Of a stretch of 64,000 nt of DNA, positions 25,340-35,667 are shown in pieces; the stretch's first letter is position 1, and every line of letters starts with the position of its first letter. Origin of the DNA: Gnetum montanum (lineage: Eukaryota > Streptophyta > Gnetopsida > Gnetales > Gnetaceae); NCBI GenBank assembly GCA_015680685.1, contig MNCI01027140.1, forward strand, positions 465,669 through 529,668, written 5' to 3'. Below the pieces are notes generated by a model, which was given only the letters and a program-made list of their open reading frames with translations, was not told where the DNA came from and did not search any database. The position numbers and the translations under genes are program-made.

Positions 25340-26900
25340 CTCTCCTTCTCTTTGTTATCCAATCTTAACCAAGATAAGTGGTCAACAACCACGTTCTTGG
25401 TTTCCTTTCAATCTACCATGGTAAGATCAAATTCTTGTAAGATCACCAACCACCATATCCCATGAGGGCTCACAGTTGGTTTATTCATTAGGAACCAGAT
25501 CACACTATGGTCTATGTGCACAAACACCTTATACCAAAGCACATAGTGCTTGAACTTCTCCAAGGTGAACACCACTACCATCAATTGTTTTTCTGTTGTG
25601 GTGCAGTTTACCTATGCACCCACAATGCTTCTACTTGCATAGTGGATATAGTAACGATGTTTCTAATCATCCAACTATGTGAGAATAGCCCCCAAGACAT
25701 AATTGAAATTATTCGTCATGATGTGTAAGGATCTAGATCAATCAAGTACTCATAGAATTGGAATTTCCACAAGCTTCTCTTTGAGCTACTAGAATGCACA
25801 TTTGCATTCCTTGGTCCAAACAAACAAAGCATCCTTCTTTGTCAACTCCACCAACGATTTAGTGACCTTAGAGAAATTCTCAATGAAACTCTGGTAGTAG
25901 CCAATGTCTCCAAGGAATGACCTCACATCTTTAACTATTTCTAGTTGTCTAGATGACCCTTATTTTTTTAAGGTCCACCTTGATCCCTTTTTCTAAAATT
26001 CTATGCCCTAAGAAAATGCCTTCTTGAACCATTAGGTGGCTTTTCTACGAGTTTAGCCTAAGGTTTTTCCCCACATACCTTTTCAAAACTTGCTTAAGAT
26101 AGTCTAGGGCTTACTCAAATGTAGCCTCATAGGTGGAGAAGTCATCCATGAAGACTTCCACCTCACTACCAATCTATTGTTGGAAGATGCTCAAGACAAG
26201 GCATTGAAATGTGACAAGGGCATTACATAGGCTAAACAATATCTTTCTATATGCAAAATAACTCATGAATGTTGTTTTGTCCTAATCTTTTAGTGCGATC
26301 TAAATTTGATTATAGCCATTATAACCATATAAAAAGCTATAGTAGCAATGCCTAGAAATGGTATCCAACACATAGTTCACAAATGGCAATAGAAAGTGAT
26401 CTTTGTATGTTGCTGTGTTCAATAGCCTAAAATTGATGTAAAGCCTTCATTTGCCACTTTTCTTTGGCACTATCACAAGTGGGCTAACCCACTCTCTATC
26501 CACAATGGTATAGATGAATCGTGCCTTGAGGAGTTGTTCAATCTCCTCTTTCATAGTTTGCTTCAATTTGGGATTCAACCGCCACTACAGTTGCCTCTTT
26601 GGTTTCATGGACAAATCCATGTAGATGCAATGCTAGCATATCCTAGGATCAATTCCAATGAGTTTAGGATATGACCAAGCAAAGGTTGTTGGCCATTTGT
26701 TGAACATCTCTAACAACTTCTTCTTCTATGGAGGAGTAAGTTTAGCATTAATAATAAGCAGCTTGCCATTTTTTAGAAAAACATATTCCATTCTGACCAG
26801 TAGAGTTTTCAACTTAAATAGCTTTGGTTTAAAACTTTCAGGGATCTCCAGCTCTCCCCAATTGATGTCATCAGGTTCATTGGAGAGTTAGTGATGGATT
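25340..26900 (-). pseudogene. RT-RNase H remnant of element C
   Basis: Minus strand: a pre-RT linker (LVRMEYVFLKNGKLLIINAK, near 26800-26740); IEQLLKARFIYTIVDREWVS; PLVIVPKKSGK; KDHFLLPFVNYVLDTISRH; YSFLYGYNGYNQI; an intact catalytic box VFMDDFSTY (near 26150); IFLGHRILEKGI; then RNase H with FLMNKPTVSPHGIWWL and LTMVD...KNVVVDHLS (near 25510-25370). The Asp pair of the catalytic box survives, unlike in element A, but many stops interrupt the frame. Family: Ty3/Gypsy, Tat/Athila-like. Confidence 0.88.
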
Positions 26901-27049
26901 TGCTCCATCTCGTTCATGCCTTCAATGTAGGCACTCATAAAGCTCTCAGTTTGTTCCATTCAAAGGGTTGAGTTGCTATTAGGTTCAGTTGTCAACCACT
27001 GGGTGCCCTCCTATTTTGTGGTTGTTACATACAAGCACCTTTGTATTTT

Positions 27050-27560
27050 TGTCACATTAGCACACTACTTGCATGCTATGATTGATGTACATTTCATGGT
27101 CCATAATTTCTGCATACAGTGGCACCCTATGTTACTATCTGCAATGCATGGAACACACTTCCTCTTGATCTTTCCAAAATCATTTTCCTTGAAAATTTCC
27201 AAGGAGAGGTCTCTGATTCCCAACCGTGCATCTATTATGCCTAACAAAGCCCTTCCCATGATGATTGGGAAGTCACCCATGTAGTTGTTTACATGAATCA
27301 CCAGGAAGTCAGTAAGGTAGAACCACCCACATATAGTGTCCTCCACCAATCCTAGGGGAACAATGATGGATTAATCTACCAACTCAAGATGAATGTTGCT
27401 CTTCTTGAGAGAAGACAAGTTCTAGGCTTTATACATTTCATGGAAAATCAAATTCATACCAGAAACTAATTCCAGAAGAGCCTTGCAAGGCTCATTCCTA
27501 GGAATTTGTAAGTAAATTAGGGGACTCCTAGAATCAGATCTTTTTCTAGGAAGGTGGGAA
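27050..27560 (-). pseudogene. Retropepsin remnant of element C
   Basis: Minus strand from 27540: LIYLQIPRNEPCKALLELVSG, where the last residues align with the family's ALIDTGA active site, so the catalytic Asp is replaced. The open part 27349-27065 has VEDTICGWFYLTDFLVIHV and FPIIMGRALLGIIDARLGIR, the flap and 'IILGRPFL' block. Inactive. Confidence 0.78.
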
Positions 27561-27899
27561 GGTGGCCAACCTTTATCCAATTAGTGATCGCATGGGTCAA
27601 CATGACAGTATGCACTTTAGGAGGCATTTGGTTTGAAGGGTTCTTCTAATGATGAAATAGAGGATGAGGAAGAAGTAGGATCATCAGCCACAGGTATCTG
27701 TAAGGGTTTAGAAGGACTTTTGGTTTGGAAGAAAGGTCTTTTTTAGGGTTTATTTTCTAAACAACTCAACTAGGAAGCTGGCTATAAGTTAACAGCCCTT
27801 TTGATGTTTCTTTGCTATGGCTAAGCAGGAATTTCACCTTGCATAAATGGAGCTAGTGGCAATTGAGTTGAGGGTGGAGGTATAGGTGTAGAAGGATGA

Positions 27900-30148
27900 G
27901 GGTAGAAAGAAAATGGGGATTTCCCTCTTAGAGATTAAGCTTTATAGTATTTAGGAGGGTAGTAGTGGTGTTGGAAAGATGCATGACTAGAAGAATCATG
28001 TGAACAAATCGACTGCTGAACATAAACCCATATAGATTTGGCTACCAGTAAGGGTACTATTGCCTTGGTGGTGCCATCTCCCACATTGCTCATGAGATTG
28101 GGGTGGAGCTCCACTTGGATAGTAGACTTACTATTGGTGGAACTACTGGTAGTCACCTTAAGGATAAGGCAACCTCTCGGGTGCTTACCTTCTCACCAAT
28201 CTAGCATTCAACACATACACCCTAGACTCCTGTAAGTATGAAACAACAGGGCAACATCCCTTAGGATGCACATAGTGGCAAATATCATAGCCACCATCAT
28301 TATCTGCATTAGATTCTACAACCTCTTCAACAACAACAACTTTACCCTTACTTCTTTGAAGAGCATGTTTAGCTTCTTTCATTCTCCTTCAGTCATGACC
28401 ACTACCTTATTCTTTAGACTCTTCTATGATTCTAAGAGTAGTTTGGAATTTTTTATCCAAATAATCCCACATTTTTTCTACCTTTGCCGATATTTCAAAA
28501 ATAGATTTTTGGATTAGCAAGGTTTTACGTTGCACCACTTTATCAAGTGGTGCCTCCTCCTCGTTGTCACAAAACCAAACTACCCTTGTTTGGATAGAAG
28601 GGTCCTGATTGTACTCTTCTGCACTTTCTCTTTTTCTAAAATCACCTTCTTCTTTGGCCACTTACTTGATTAGCCTTTGGATCTAATGAGCCCTTAGTTT
28701 TGAAAGTATCCCTTAGGCATAGACTCTAAGAGTTCTTCTTATTTTTGTTTTGAGCTAATCTATGATATGGTACAGCTACTTTCATTGAGAAAAGCCATGG
28801 ACTAGGCATCTGTGCAATAGAGAGTAATATCTGTCCAAGGTTGCATCTAAGGATTCATGTGTTCCTTGTCTCCACCTTGGATCTGCATCCTTAGGTTAAA
28901 CACTCGGGAGTACATTTGATACCTGTCATTGAAGAGTTCAAGCATCGTATTCCATCATTTGATTGATTCCAATTCTAATGACTAGTATTAGCTTTTAGCC
29001 TCCTTGATAAGTGTCCTAGGGAACGGCTTTAGTTTTTGCCATTTATTTTCAACTTTTTACAAGGAACAAACATTATGAAAGGCTTGAAGATGATTTTTTG
29101 GATTTGAGTTGTATCCCCCTTAGAACTTGGAGATATTGTTCATATCTAACTATTTGATTCTATTGTCCTTCACATGCCTTGTTGGAATCCTCATGGCCTT
29201 TGCAATATTTAGCATGTTTCTTGTTGCAAGAAAAGGCTTGTTATAGTCATAGCCCTTGTGATGGCAATGATGCCTATGATGTCCTCTATTGTCCCTTCAT
29301 TCATGATGATGGGCCTCCCTTGATTGCCCATGCTCCTAGTCTCTATTGTTCTAGTGGACTCTACAATCATCTCTGTCCCATTGGCCACCTCCATCTTGGT
29401 CTCATCCCCTGCAACTTTGATCGGAGCTAGAGGAGAAAGAAGATGAGGACATTGAAGGTGAAGAGGAAGAAGAGCTAGCACCAATAGTGTACCTAGTACT
29501 CCCTCTCCTTTGGTCATGGCCATGATCACCATGTTTATCTCTATCATGGTGGTTGTCCATGTTCCTTCCTTGACTCCCTCTTTTGGAGCCCCCATGGTTA
29601 TGGAACCCATTCCTTTCCAAAACAAGATTGTTTATAGTGAACTATAAATTCTAGTTAGGGCCTCCTTCATCAAAGAAGAGAGAAGGAGAATCAGTGTTTT
29701 GAAAACCCCTATAAAAGGGATCCTCACCTTCCTTTTGGCCTAGTAGGAATAAGGGGTTTGTGAACTGTTTTCCCTTTGATGCCTCATGGAAAATCTCTAA
29801 TTACTAATATTTCTTTCATTGTACCTCAATGGGATGATAATCCTGATAGTCATGGTCCTATACAATGTACTCTACATTGAATCCCTAGATGCCCAATTTC
29901 ATGAGACTTTGGAGCAACATCGTAGGAACTGATCAATTGGGTAGCAACACAATGTTGCCCTCCATGTTCTTCTACCACAATTGTTTATCCTAATGCAAGC
30001 TAAAATTGAAGTCTAGCAGATACTCATAAAGATGAGTATAGACCACTTTGTATTGTTAGAGCACTGGTGGTTTTGACCATTCATGCCTTTGGTGATTGAA
30101 TCTACCTTTGTATGGCGGCAGAGAATCTCCCCTATGAGAAGAAGCCAT
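27900..30148 (-). pseudogene. gag remnant of element C, with full N-terminus
   Basis: ATG at 30148-30146 opens MASSHRGDSLPPYKGRF, followed by about 170 codons with stops mostly at Gln sites. Next come a basic/His-rich run (29620-29500, DRDKHGDHGHDQRRGSTR) and a Ser-rich run, then the gag core near 29150-28780 (NHLQAFHNVCSL, then QKLKPFPRTLIKEA). A linker 28661-28407 (APLDKVVQRKTLLIQKS) is followed by a possible zinc-knuckle trace (YDICHYVHPKGCCP, near 28295) and a Pro/Ser-rich tail to about 27900. The core is homologous to A and B. The particle protein is dead. Confidence 0.8.
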
Positions 30149-30283
30149 ATTAGATCAGAAGAAGAACAATGTGCTTTTGTTATTATTATTATTATTTCTT
30201 AATGATGTTGACCTTAGGGTTCGTTACAACATCATTATATAGTTTCACTAACTCCTAGGTAGCACTTGTGGCTAATTAAAGTG

Positions 30284-30299
30284 CCTAACAATAGTGTCA
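30284..30299 (-). other. Decayed primer binding site of element C
   Basis: CCTAACAATAGTGTCA, read on the minus strand, is TGACACTATTGTTAGG, a decayed form of the tRNA-Asp-type site TGGCACCGTTGCCAGG at 501. The LTR begins with TGACAAG at 30301. Confidence 0.55.
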
Positions 30300-30300
30300 A

Positions 30301-30512
30301 TGACAAGCAGCAAGTAGTCCCTACGCCCAACCATATGAATCGCTAGTGTTCATTAAGCGATTCAGTCAAATTTCATAAACTTTAGCTCTCTAAGTTCACT
30401 ACCTAGACCCAATGTACTTAGAGAGCTAAAGTCTACATAATTTGACTAGATCACTTAGTGAATGCTAGTGATTCGCATGGTTGGGTGTAGGAACTACTCA
30501 CTGCTCATCAAG
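30301..30512. repeat. Fold-back of two L-family LTR ends
   Basis: The left arm (about 30299-30397) and right arm (30414-30512) are inverted copies of roughly 99 bases, joined by a 16-base spacer. Both contain the LTR end phrases 'cccaaccat' and TTTAGCTCTCTAAG, in opposite directions. The right arm plus spacer equals the continuous LTR sequence seen at 18035-18150. The left arm is cut at the joint. The right arm then runs directly into a gag leader of another copy at 30513. Confidence 0.8.
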
Positions 30513-30887
30513 TTGTCATAAACATTGAGGAAATCGAATGATTGGGAGGCAACACAACATTACCCTCCAAGTCTTTCTAGCATAGTCGTTCATCCTAATG
30601 AAGGATAAAAGTGAAATCTAAATAATAGGAATTTGGATGGACATAGACAACCTTCAATTATTGAGGTGTCTCATTAGCATTTCTTCTGGTTCTGTCATGT
30701 TGCTTGTTGAGATTATCAGCAAGTAGTGAATTAGCCCTATGAGAAGAAGATATTTTTAGTTTATTGTTTTGTAGTATGTCTCTAATAAAATATTATTATT
30801 TTTAAGGATTATGTGTTATACTTTTACAATGATCTTGTATGATGTTACTATCTAAAAACACCTAGCATACATAACTAAGAATAGCAT
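30513..30887 (-). pseudogene. 5' gag fragment of element copy D
   Basis: This segment parallels 29905-30190 of element C (shared: GGCAACACAAC, CCTCCA, ATCCTAATG, CTATGAGAAGAAG). In D the start-codon position reads ATC on the minus strand near 30756, so the start is lost. It is a truncated duplicate of the gag N-terminal region. Confidence 0.65.
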
Positions 30888-30904
30888 CCCTAACAATGGC
30901 ACCA
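30888..30904 (-). other. Primer binding site of copy D
   Basis: The plus strand CCCTAACAATGGCACCA is the reverse complement of TGGTGCCATTGTTAGGG, a tRNA-Asp-type site with a few changes. It sits one base from the LTR at 30906. Confidence 0.7.
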
Positions 30905-30905
30905 A

Positions 30906-31765
30906 TGATGAACATTAAGTATTCCCTATGCCTAATCATATGAATTGCAAGTATGTACACATGATCCAGTCGAATTCCATGAATGTCTTCTACCTAAGTG
31001 TTCTATATCCTAGATAGTAAAAATATGTGATTACTAATTATTGTCTTCCCAATAATCACTTGTATTAACTTCATTAATATGGCTAAGTGTGATTGAGGTG
31101 TAAGATATTTATATTTATAATTTTATTCTTTTTATCTTAAAACACACTAAAGAAGAAAGTGATTGAAATATTGAACTTTAACACATTTATAACTAACATT
31201 GAACATCTTCTCCCATTTTCTATATACATCCTAAACATATACCAACATTGTCAGGTTACTAGGTATTTACTATTGGGGTACCAAGTATTCACTATTAGGA
31301 TTACCAAGCGTTAGTATATTATGCTCAAAGTGGTTGTACTCACATTACTTTATGAAATAAAATATTATATTCTTAATTACAAGAAAGTAAATTGCATATA
31401 AGATAAAATGCTTGAAAGTAAACTTAAGCTAATCCAAGTGTTACAATGGAGAGAAGGAATCTCGATTTTATTTTCGTTCATGCAATTGTGTCTAGGTACA
31501 TATTGTACTTGAATAAAATTCTATACAATCAATTCAATCCATGTTGCAAGCACTCAAAGGAAAATTTTGCTAAGTCCTATGGAAGAAAATTGTAAGAGTT
31601 TAGCTAAGGGAGTGTTCAATGGTGCCATAAATGTGGCTAGGATGTGCACTTGTCTAGGCTTCAAGAGGATTGACATCAATGTAGATGCACCAATACATAC
31701 GAGGATGCATCTATGGGGTTGTATTGATAGGCATACGTCAACACAGCTCACTCATTAACACTTAA
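30906..31765 (-). repeat. LTR of copy D (family L)
   Basis: It starts with TGATGAACATTAAG next to the primer site. It matches the LTRs at 1-499 (inverted) and 18033 onward through a CATATGAAT block near 30937, TATACATCCTAAACATAT near 31225, repeated 'ACCAAG' phrases (31255-31312) and GAGTTTAGCTAAGGGAG near 31595. The outer end is placed where similarity to the 18033 LTR fades. Confidence 0.65.
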
Positions 31766-32205
31766 TCATCTAATAAATCATTTGGACCTTTAATTTTATT
31801 TTATTTATCATAAAATAATTATATGATGAAGTTATAAAATCATGTCAAGATAGAAATCATAAGAAGCCTAACAATATTAGAGTAAAATAAGGCTATATTT
31901 ATTAGTTACAATATTTAAAATTTTTATAAATGAATTAGAAGAATGGATGGAAGTAATTCCTAAAAATTAAATATTAAAAATACAAATATGCTATTTTATA
32001 ATTCAAATACAAGGTTATCAGTTATGTTACTTCAATTAAATAAATTATGTACTTCTTTAAGAATAAGAATTAATATTACAAAAATAAATATCTAAAACTA
32101 AAACTAAATTTTTAAGAATAAGAATTAATATTACATAAAAGTAAATTTGAAACTCATTTGATAGATCTTTTTAAATCTATAACAAAGAGCTACCCCACTA
32201 AAACA
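31766..32205. other. AT-rich DNA, no gene
   Basis: Very AT-rich sequence. A short internal duplication (AAGAATAAGAATTAATATTAC near 32070 and 32110) is the only structure seen. Confidence 0.5.
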
Positions 32206-32208
32206 CTA

Positions 32209-32347
32209 AAATAATTGTAATATAGGTACCCCCTAGATATATAGTCCAGTTATAACTTTATACCTTAGCATTGTCTACCAAAATCAAATCCATGACTTAG
32301 AGCCTTCAAATTAAGAGTCTTACCACTAGGCTAACACCTCATTGTTG
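32209..32347 (-). repeat. tRNA-derived SINE, copy 1
   Basis: Read on the minus strand it begins AACAATGAGGTGT, then TAGCCTAGTGGTAAGA (A box, 32319-32334) and a B box near 32279-32291 (GGATTTGATTTT), with a non-tRNA tail through GGGGGTACCTATATTACAATTAT. The same arrangement recurs at 34085, 34667, 44411 and 48963. This fits a Pol III-transcribed SINE. Its internal promoter is partly decayed. Confidence 0.75.
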
Positions 32348-32351
32348 CTAT

Positions 32352-32425
32352 CCACTAAATTGAAACCTATGACATGGGGTTACAAGCCATGACTATTACC
32401 ACTAAACTAACACCTTATTGTTATA
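32352..32425 (-). repeat. tRNA-derived SINE, partial copy 2
   Basis: The tRNA-like head alone, in the same orientation as copy 1 and five bases away: AACAATAAGGTGTTAG, TTTAGTGGTAATAG and a weak B box. The tail is absent. Confidence 0.6.
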
Positions 32426-32639
32426 TTACAAAATGAAGAATAAGGATTTTGCATTTGAGAGATTAGAATTAGTAGAATATGCTTACAACTACAAATATTT
32501 AGATTTAAAATGTAGCAAAAGCATATTTGAAATCATTGTGAGCTTAAAGAGTAAGAGAAGTTAGATAGTCTTCATAGTTATCAAGAGATTTGTAAAAACG
32601 AAGGAAATAAAAAGATTAAAATTAAGAAGAAGCATTCAA

Positions 32640-33551
32640 GCCATTTGTAACTCACTATGATATACAATGCTTCCACTTATAATTTTGATAGCATTATACT
32701 CACAAATATTTGCATCGCTCCAAAATCTGAATTTTTTAATTATTTAGTTGAAAAGTACATTCTCTCTTATTAGTTCCAAAAATTAATACTTTTGTTCCAT
32801 CAACATTTACCTTTATTTTTGTACATTCACAAAATTTTTCTAGTTGATGCAACATTACTTTTAATCCAAGTTCTAAATTTGGAATTAGTATTATATCATC
32901 TACAAACATTAAAAGTTGTATATATGATTGATCCACTTTAACAACATAATTTGTAGGTACCTTTTTAATCCACATTTCTAATTTATTAATAAAAATATCA
33001 AATATTGATGGTGAAAAGGAACAACCTCACTTTACTCCTATATTGTTGTAAATTTGACAAGATTGTGTAGCTTTTTCATTTTTTAAAATTCAAAAATTAA
33101 AATTTTAAAATAAAATTTGGATGTTATTAAGTAAACCATAATCAACTTTAAGTCTAAAATTTTTTTTGTATAATTATTCTCTCTTAACAAAATTAGAAAA
33201 GCAAATGAATGTTTTACTTTATTTGCTATTTGCTTGTTCAATTTAATATCTAAGTAACTAGAAGATCTATTATAGAATGTTTCCTTCTAAATCCTACTTG
33301 TGAAACTATAAGTAAATTATTTTCTTCTTTTTAAAAAGTATAACATGCCTAGTGATTATTTACTATTTGGTCAAACCATTTTGAACTCCTTCATTAAACA
33401 TTTTCCAAATATTTGTCCAAACTAACTCTCTAGTATATTTTAATAATTTAATATATAATCCTTCTACATCTATAGTTTTTCGAGAAACTAATTTTTTTAA
33501 TTTTATATTAAGGTATTTATAGTTAACTAAAAATGGTAGAGGTAAATACAA
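32640..33551 (-). pseudogene. LINE reverse transcriptase fragment
   Basis: Minus strand: LKKLVSRKTIDVEGLYIKLL (33500-33440) corresponds to the 'K..GPDG.P.E.L' block of non-LTR reverse transcriptases. Then come VSQVGFRRKHS (near 33285), GVK, a stop and GCSFSPSIFDIFINKLE (near 33030; the 'G..QG.PLSP.LF' block), and LLMFVDDIILIPN (near 32905; the YADD box read as FVDD), followed by GLKVMLHQLEKFCECTKIKVN and KVLIFGTN. Stops and frame changes lie between the blocks. The endonuclease part was not found. It would copy LINE RNA at its insertion site; this copy is a dead fragment. Confidence 0.85.
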
Positions 33552-33732
33552 AAGTAATTTTTAATAGGTGAACTCAAGTTGAAATTTTATTGGTTACAAG
33601 ATTCTCTTATAGGAGATATAGTACTAGAATAATTTATAACATTATATTGTTTGAAGGGGATATAACACTAAAATAATTCGTAACATTATTGCATATAGGT
33701 AGAAGATTAAAAGTTTATGAAACTAAATATTT

Positions 33733-33818
33733 ACTTACGGCCACTAAGATCCTCATTTGTGACATGGATTGTCCATGCCAAAACTGTTACCGATAAGTTA
33801 GCATCTCATTTGTTGAAA
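33733..33818 (-). repeat. Degenerate SINE head, copy 3
   Basis: A weak match to the SINE head on the minus strand (AAATGAGATGCTAACTTATCGG). The tRNA boxes are barely recognisable. Confidence 0.35.
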
Positions 33819-34084
33819 ATGGTTAGTGCATGAATAAATGACATAACTCTAAGTATGAAGAATTGAAAAACATGAACTAATTATATAAAAAAAACTTATA
33901 TGTGTTAAATGACAACAAGCTAGATGATAAATTAATAAAAATCTTTAAAAATATCAAAGGTTGGGATTTTAGGACAAGTGATAATTAATTTGACGTTATG
34001 ATAGACTCTACCACATCTAATTTAAACGTCTATTGTAACCAAATTCAAGAGGTGCTAGAACATAAAATATTTTATAAACAATAT

Positions 34085-34208
34085 TTACCCCCAATATATT
34101 TAATTCACTTAGAACTTTATAACTTAGTATTACCTACTAGAATTATATCTATAACTAGGAGTTTCCAAATCAAAAGTCTTACCACTAAGCTAACACCTCA
34201 TTATTATA
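34085..34208 (-). repeat. tRNA-derived SINE, copy 4
   Basis: Minus strand: AATGAGGTGTTAGCTTAGTG then GTAAGACTTTTGATTTGGA, and a decayed B box near 34140-34150. The tail phrase AAGTTATAAAGTTCTAAG (34107-34124) equals that of copies 6 and 7. Confidence 0.7.
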
Positions 34209-34481
34209 ACTAAATTTCAAAATTTGTAGTTTATTAATTAATAAATCAATGAGTTACTATTAAGTGAACCCAAATGACACTTAGTATTTTATAAGATACT
34301 TTATTACATTTATAGGTTAGCATTTAAACCCAATTCAACTTTGTGACATAAAGTCACACTTAGGCATTATTATATTCTTTTATAATCATTTTGGCTATAG
34401 GTGAAATGAAATGAAATTAAAGCTTTATTATATTTGAAGACTTGTAGGATCTATTGGATAGATATTACATTTTCATTTAAA

Positions 34482-34605
34482 ATAAAGATAGACTCTACAA
34501 ATTGACTAGGCACTAATGAGGGTAGCAAAAACAAATCATACAAATAAAGATAGACTCTACAAATTGACTAGGCACTAATACACTTAACAAAATGATGTTT
34601 CATCA
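34482..34605. repeat. Tandem duplication, 62 bp unit
   Basis: AATAAAGATAGACTCTACAA with the following AATTGACTAGGCACTAAT appears at 34481 and again at 34543. The two units are nearly identical over about 45 bases. Confidence 0.88.
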
Positions 34606-34666
34606 TATCCCCATGACTCGCCTACCCAACATATTAGGTTTCATCAACCAAAATGAAATTCAAATA

Positions 34667-34860
34667 ACAATGAGGTTTTTGCCTAGTGGCATAGGTCTTG
34701 GCTTGGTAACTTTAAATCATAGGTTCAATTCTATTAGGTAAACTTTAGTTATAAACTTCTATAAATCTTGAGGGTATCTATGTTTTAATTATTTTGGGTT
34801 ACTTATCTTAGAGGTACTTATATTTAAATTATTTTGAGTTCGAACACCCCCAAATATAAT
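34667..34860 (+). repeat. tRNA-derived SINE, copy 5
   Basis: Plus strand: AACAATGAGGTTTTTGCC, an A box around TGCCTAGTGGCATAGG (34680-34695) and B box GGTTCAATTCT (34722-34732). A tail ends twice in the phrase AATTATTTTG.GTT, so the 3' end seems duplicated. Confidence 0.7.
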
Positions 34861-34869
34861 TCAAATAAG

Positions 34870-35098
34870 TATGACAACTCTATACAATCAAATTCACTTG
34901 TTTAATGCTTAAATCAAAAATATTTTTATATTTTTAATTTTCATAAAAAGTGCACTTGGATATATATAGCATCATGTGCACCTATATGTCAAAGTTTTTT
35001 TACTAGGATGGTAACAAATGCAATGAAATTGGTATTTACAAAAGGTACGTAACTTCATATGGTAACTAGGATGGTAATTATTATCACTAGGATGGTAA
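34870..35098. other. AT-rich upstream DNA with short GGATGGTAA repeats
   Basis: The phrase ACTAGGATGGTAA occurs three times between 35003 and 35100. Otherwise there is no structure and no gene. Confidence 0.5.
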
Positions 35099-35099
35099 T

Positions 35100-35215
35100 T
35101 TCGTATCCTGCGTCCGGGTACGGCAGGAATTGCTATTTCACCAGCGTCGTCATCATCGGTGTTTTCGGAATCCGCCGAATATTCTTCAATTCTGCCAATA
35201 TTCTATAAACATCGA
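35100..35215. promoter_or_regulatory. CpG-rich patch upstream of the LEA_2 gene
   Basis: After 35 kb of CpG-poor DNA, this patch has many CG dinucleotides (TGCGTCCGGGTACGG, CAGCGTCGTCATC, TCCGCCG). It marks the start of the gene's undecayed, presumably unmethylated promoter zone. The minus strand also reads an open acidic stretch (SADSENTDDDDAGEIAIP), which could be an exon end of an unseen minus-strand gene or chance. Confidence 0.4.
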
Positions 35216-35667
35216 CATTACCTAGCAATTGACATGATTGAATAACAATTATCTGGCCCCATTATTTTCCGGAAAATCATTGAGTGTTCACGAAATATGA
35301 TAGATTCAAAATCAGTATTCTCCCTTAAAATTTTAAAGCTCAGACCAATAAAACAAATAGATTACAAAACAAGTTTAGCAGCAACTTCAAATTTGGTACA
35401 GTTTTGTCAATGCTGCGATTATTATTTCCATTGTCTAGATTTGGTGTAGAGTTGTGGTTATTATTCACACTTTTTAAAATTATAATGTAGACACAGACCG
35501 AGTTTGCTTCAATGCAATTTGGAAGCGTGTCGAATTAATATATTTCGGAAAATAAGAAAACAGAAGCTCGCTTCGGCCACTTGAACTCTGATTCATTCCT
35601 ATTTTTGATCAGGACGGAGTGTTTCAACACGTTTCCGGTGACGTTAGCATTTCGCTAAATTTTAAGG

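Larger units (their letters stand above)
18033..30299 (-). mobile_element. Near full-length Ty3/Gypsy element C with extra 3' frame
   Basis: On the minus strand: a decayed primer site (30284-30299), gag from 30148, protease, RT-RNase H, integrase to 23950, about 2 kb of spacer, an extra decayed frame (21990-19110) and an LTR (18960-18033). A frame between pol and the 3' LTR is known for some Tat and Athila elements. The outer 5' LTR is reduced to a fold-back remnant at 30301-30512. Whether the extra frame truly belongs to C rests on position and strand only. Confidence 0.6.

Noticed and set aside
29209-29625. 138-codon Met/Ile-rich minus frame in element C
   Set aside because: The overlapping frame (29620-29402) has the basic, His- and Ser-rich text expected of the gag N-region and links to the gag core, so the longer frame is out of phase.
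32736-32975. 79-codon minus frame considered as an independent small gene
   Set aside because: It is the catalytic-box section of a larger broken LINE reverse transcriptase.
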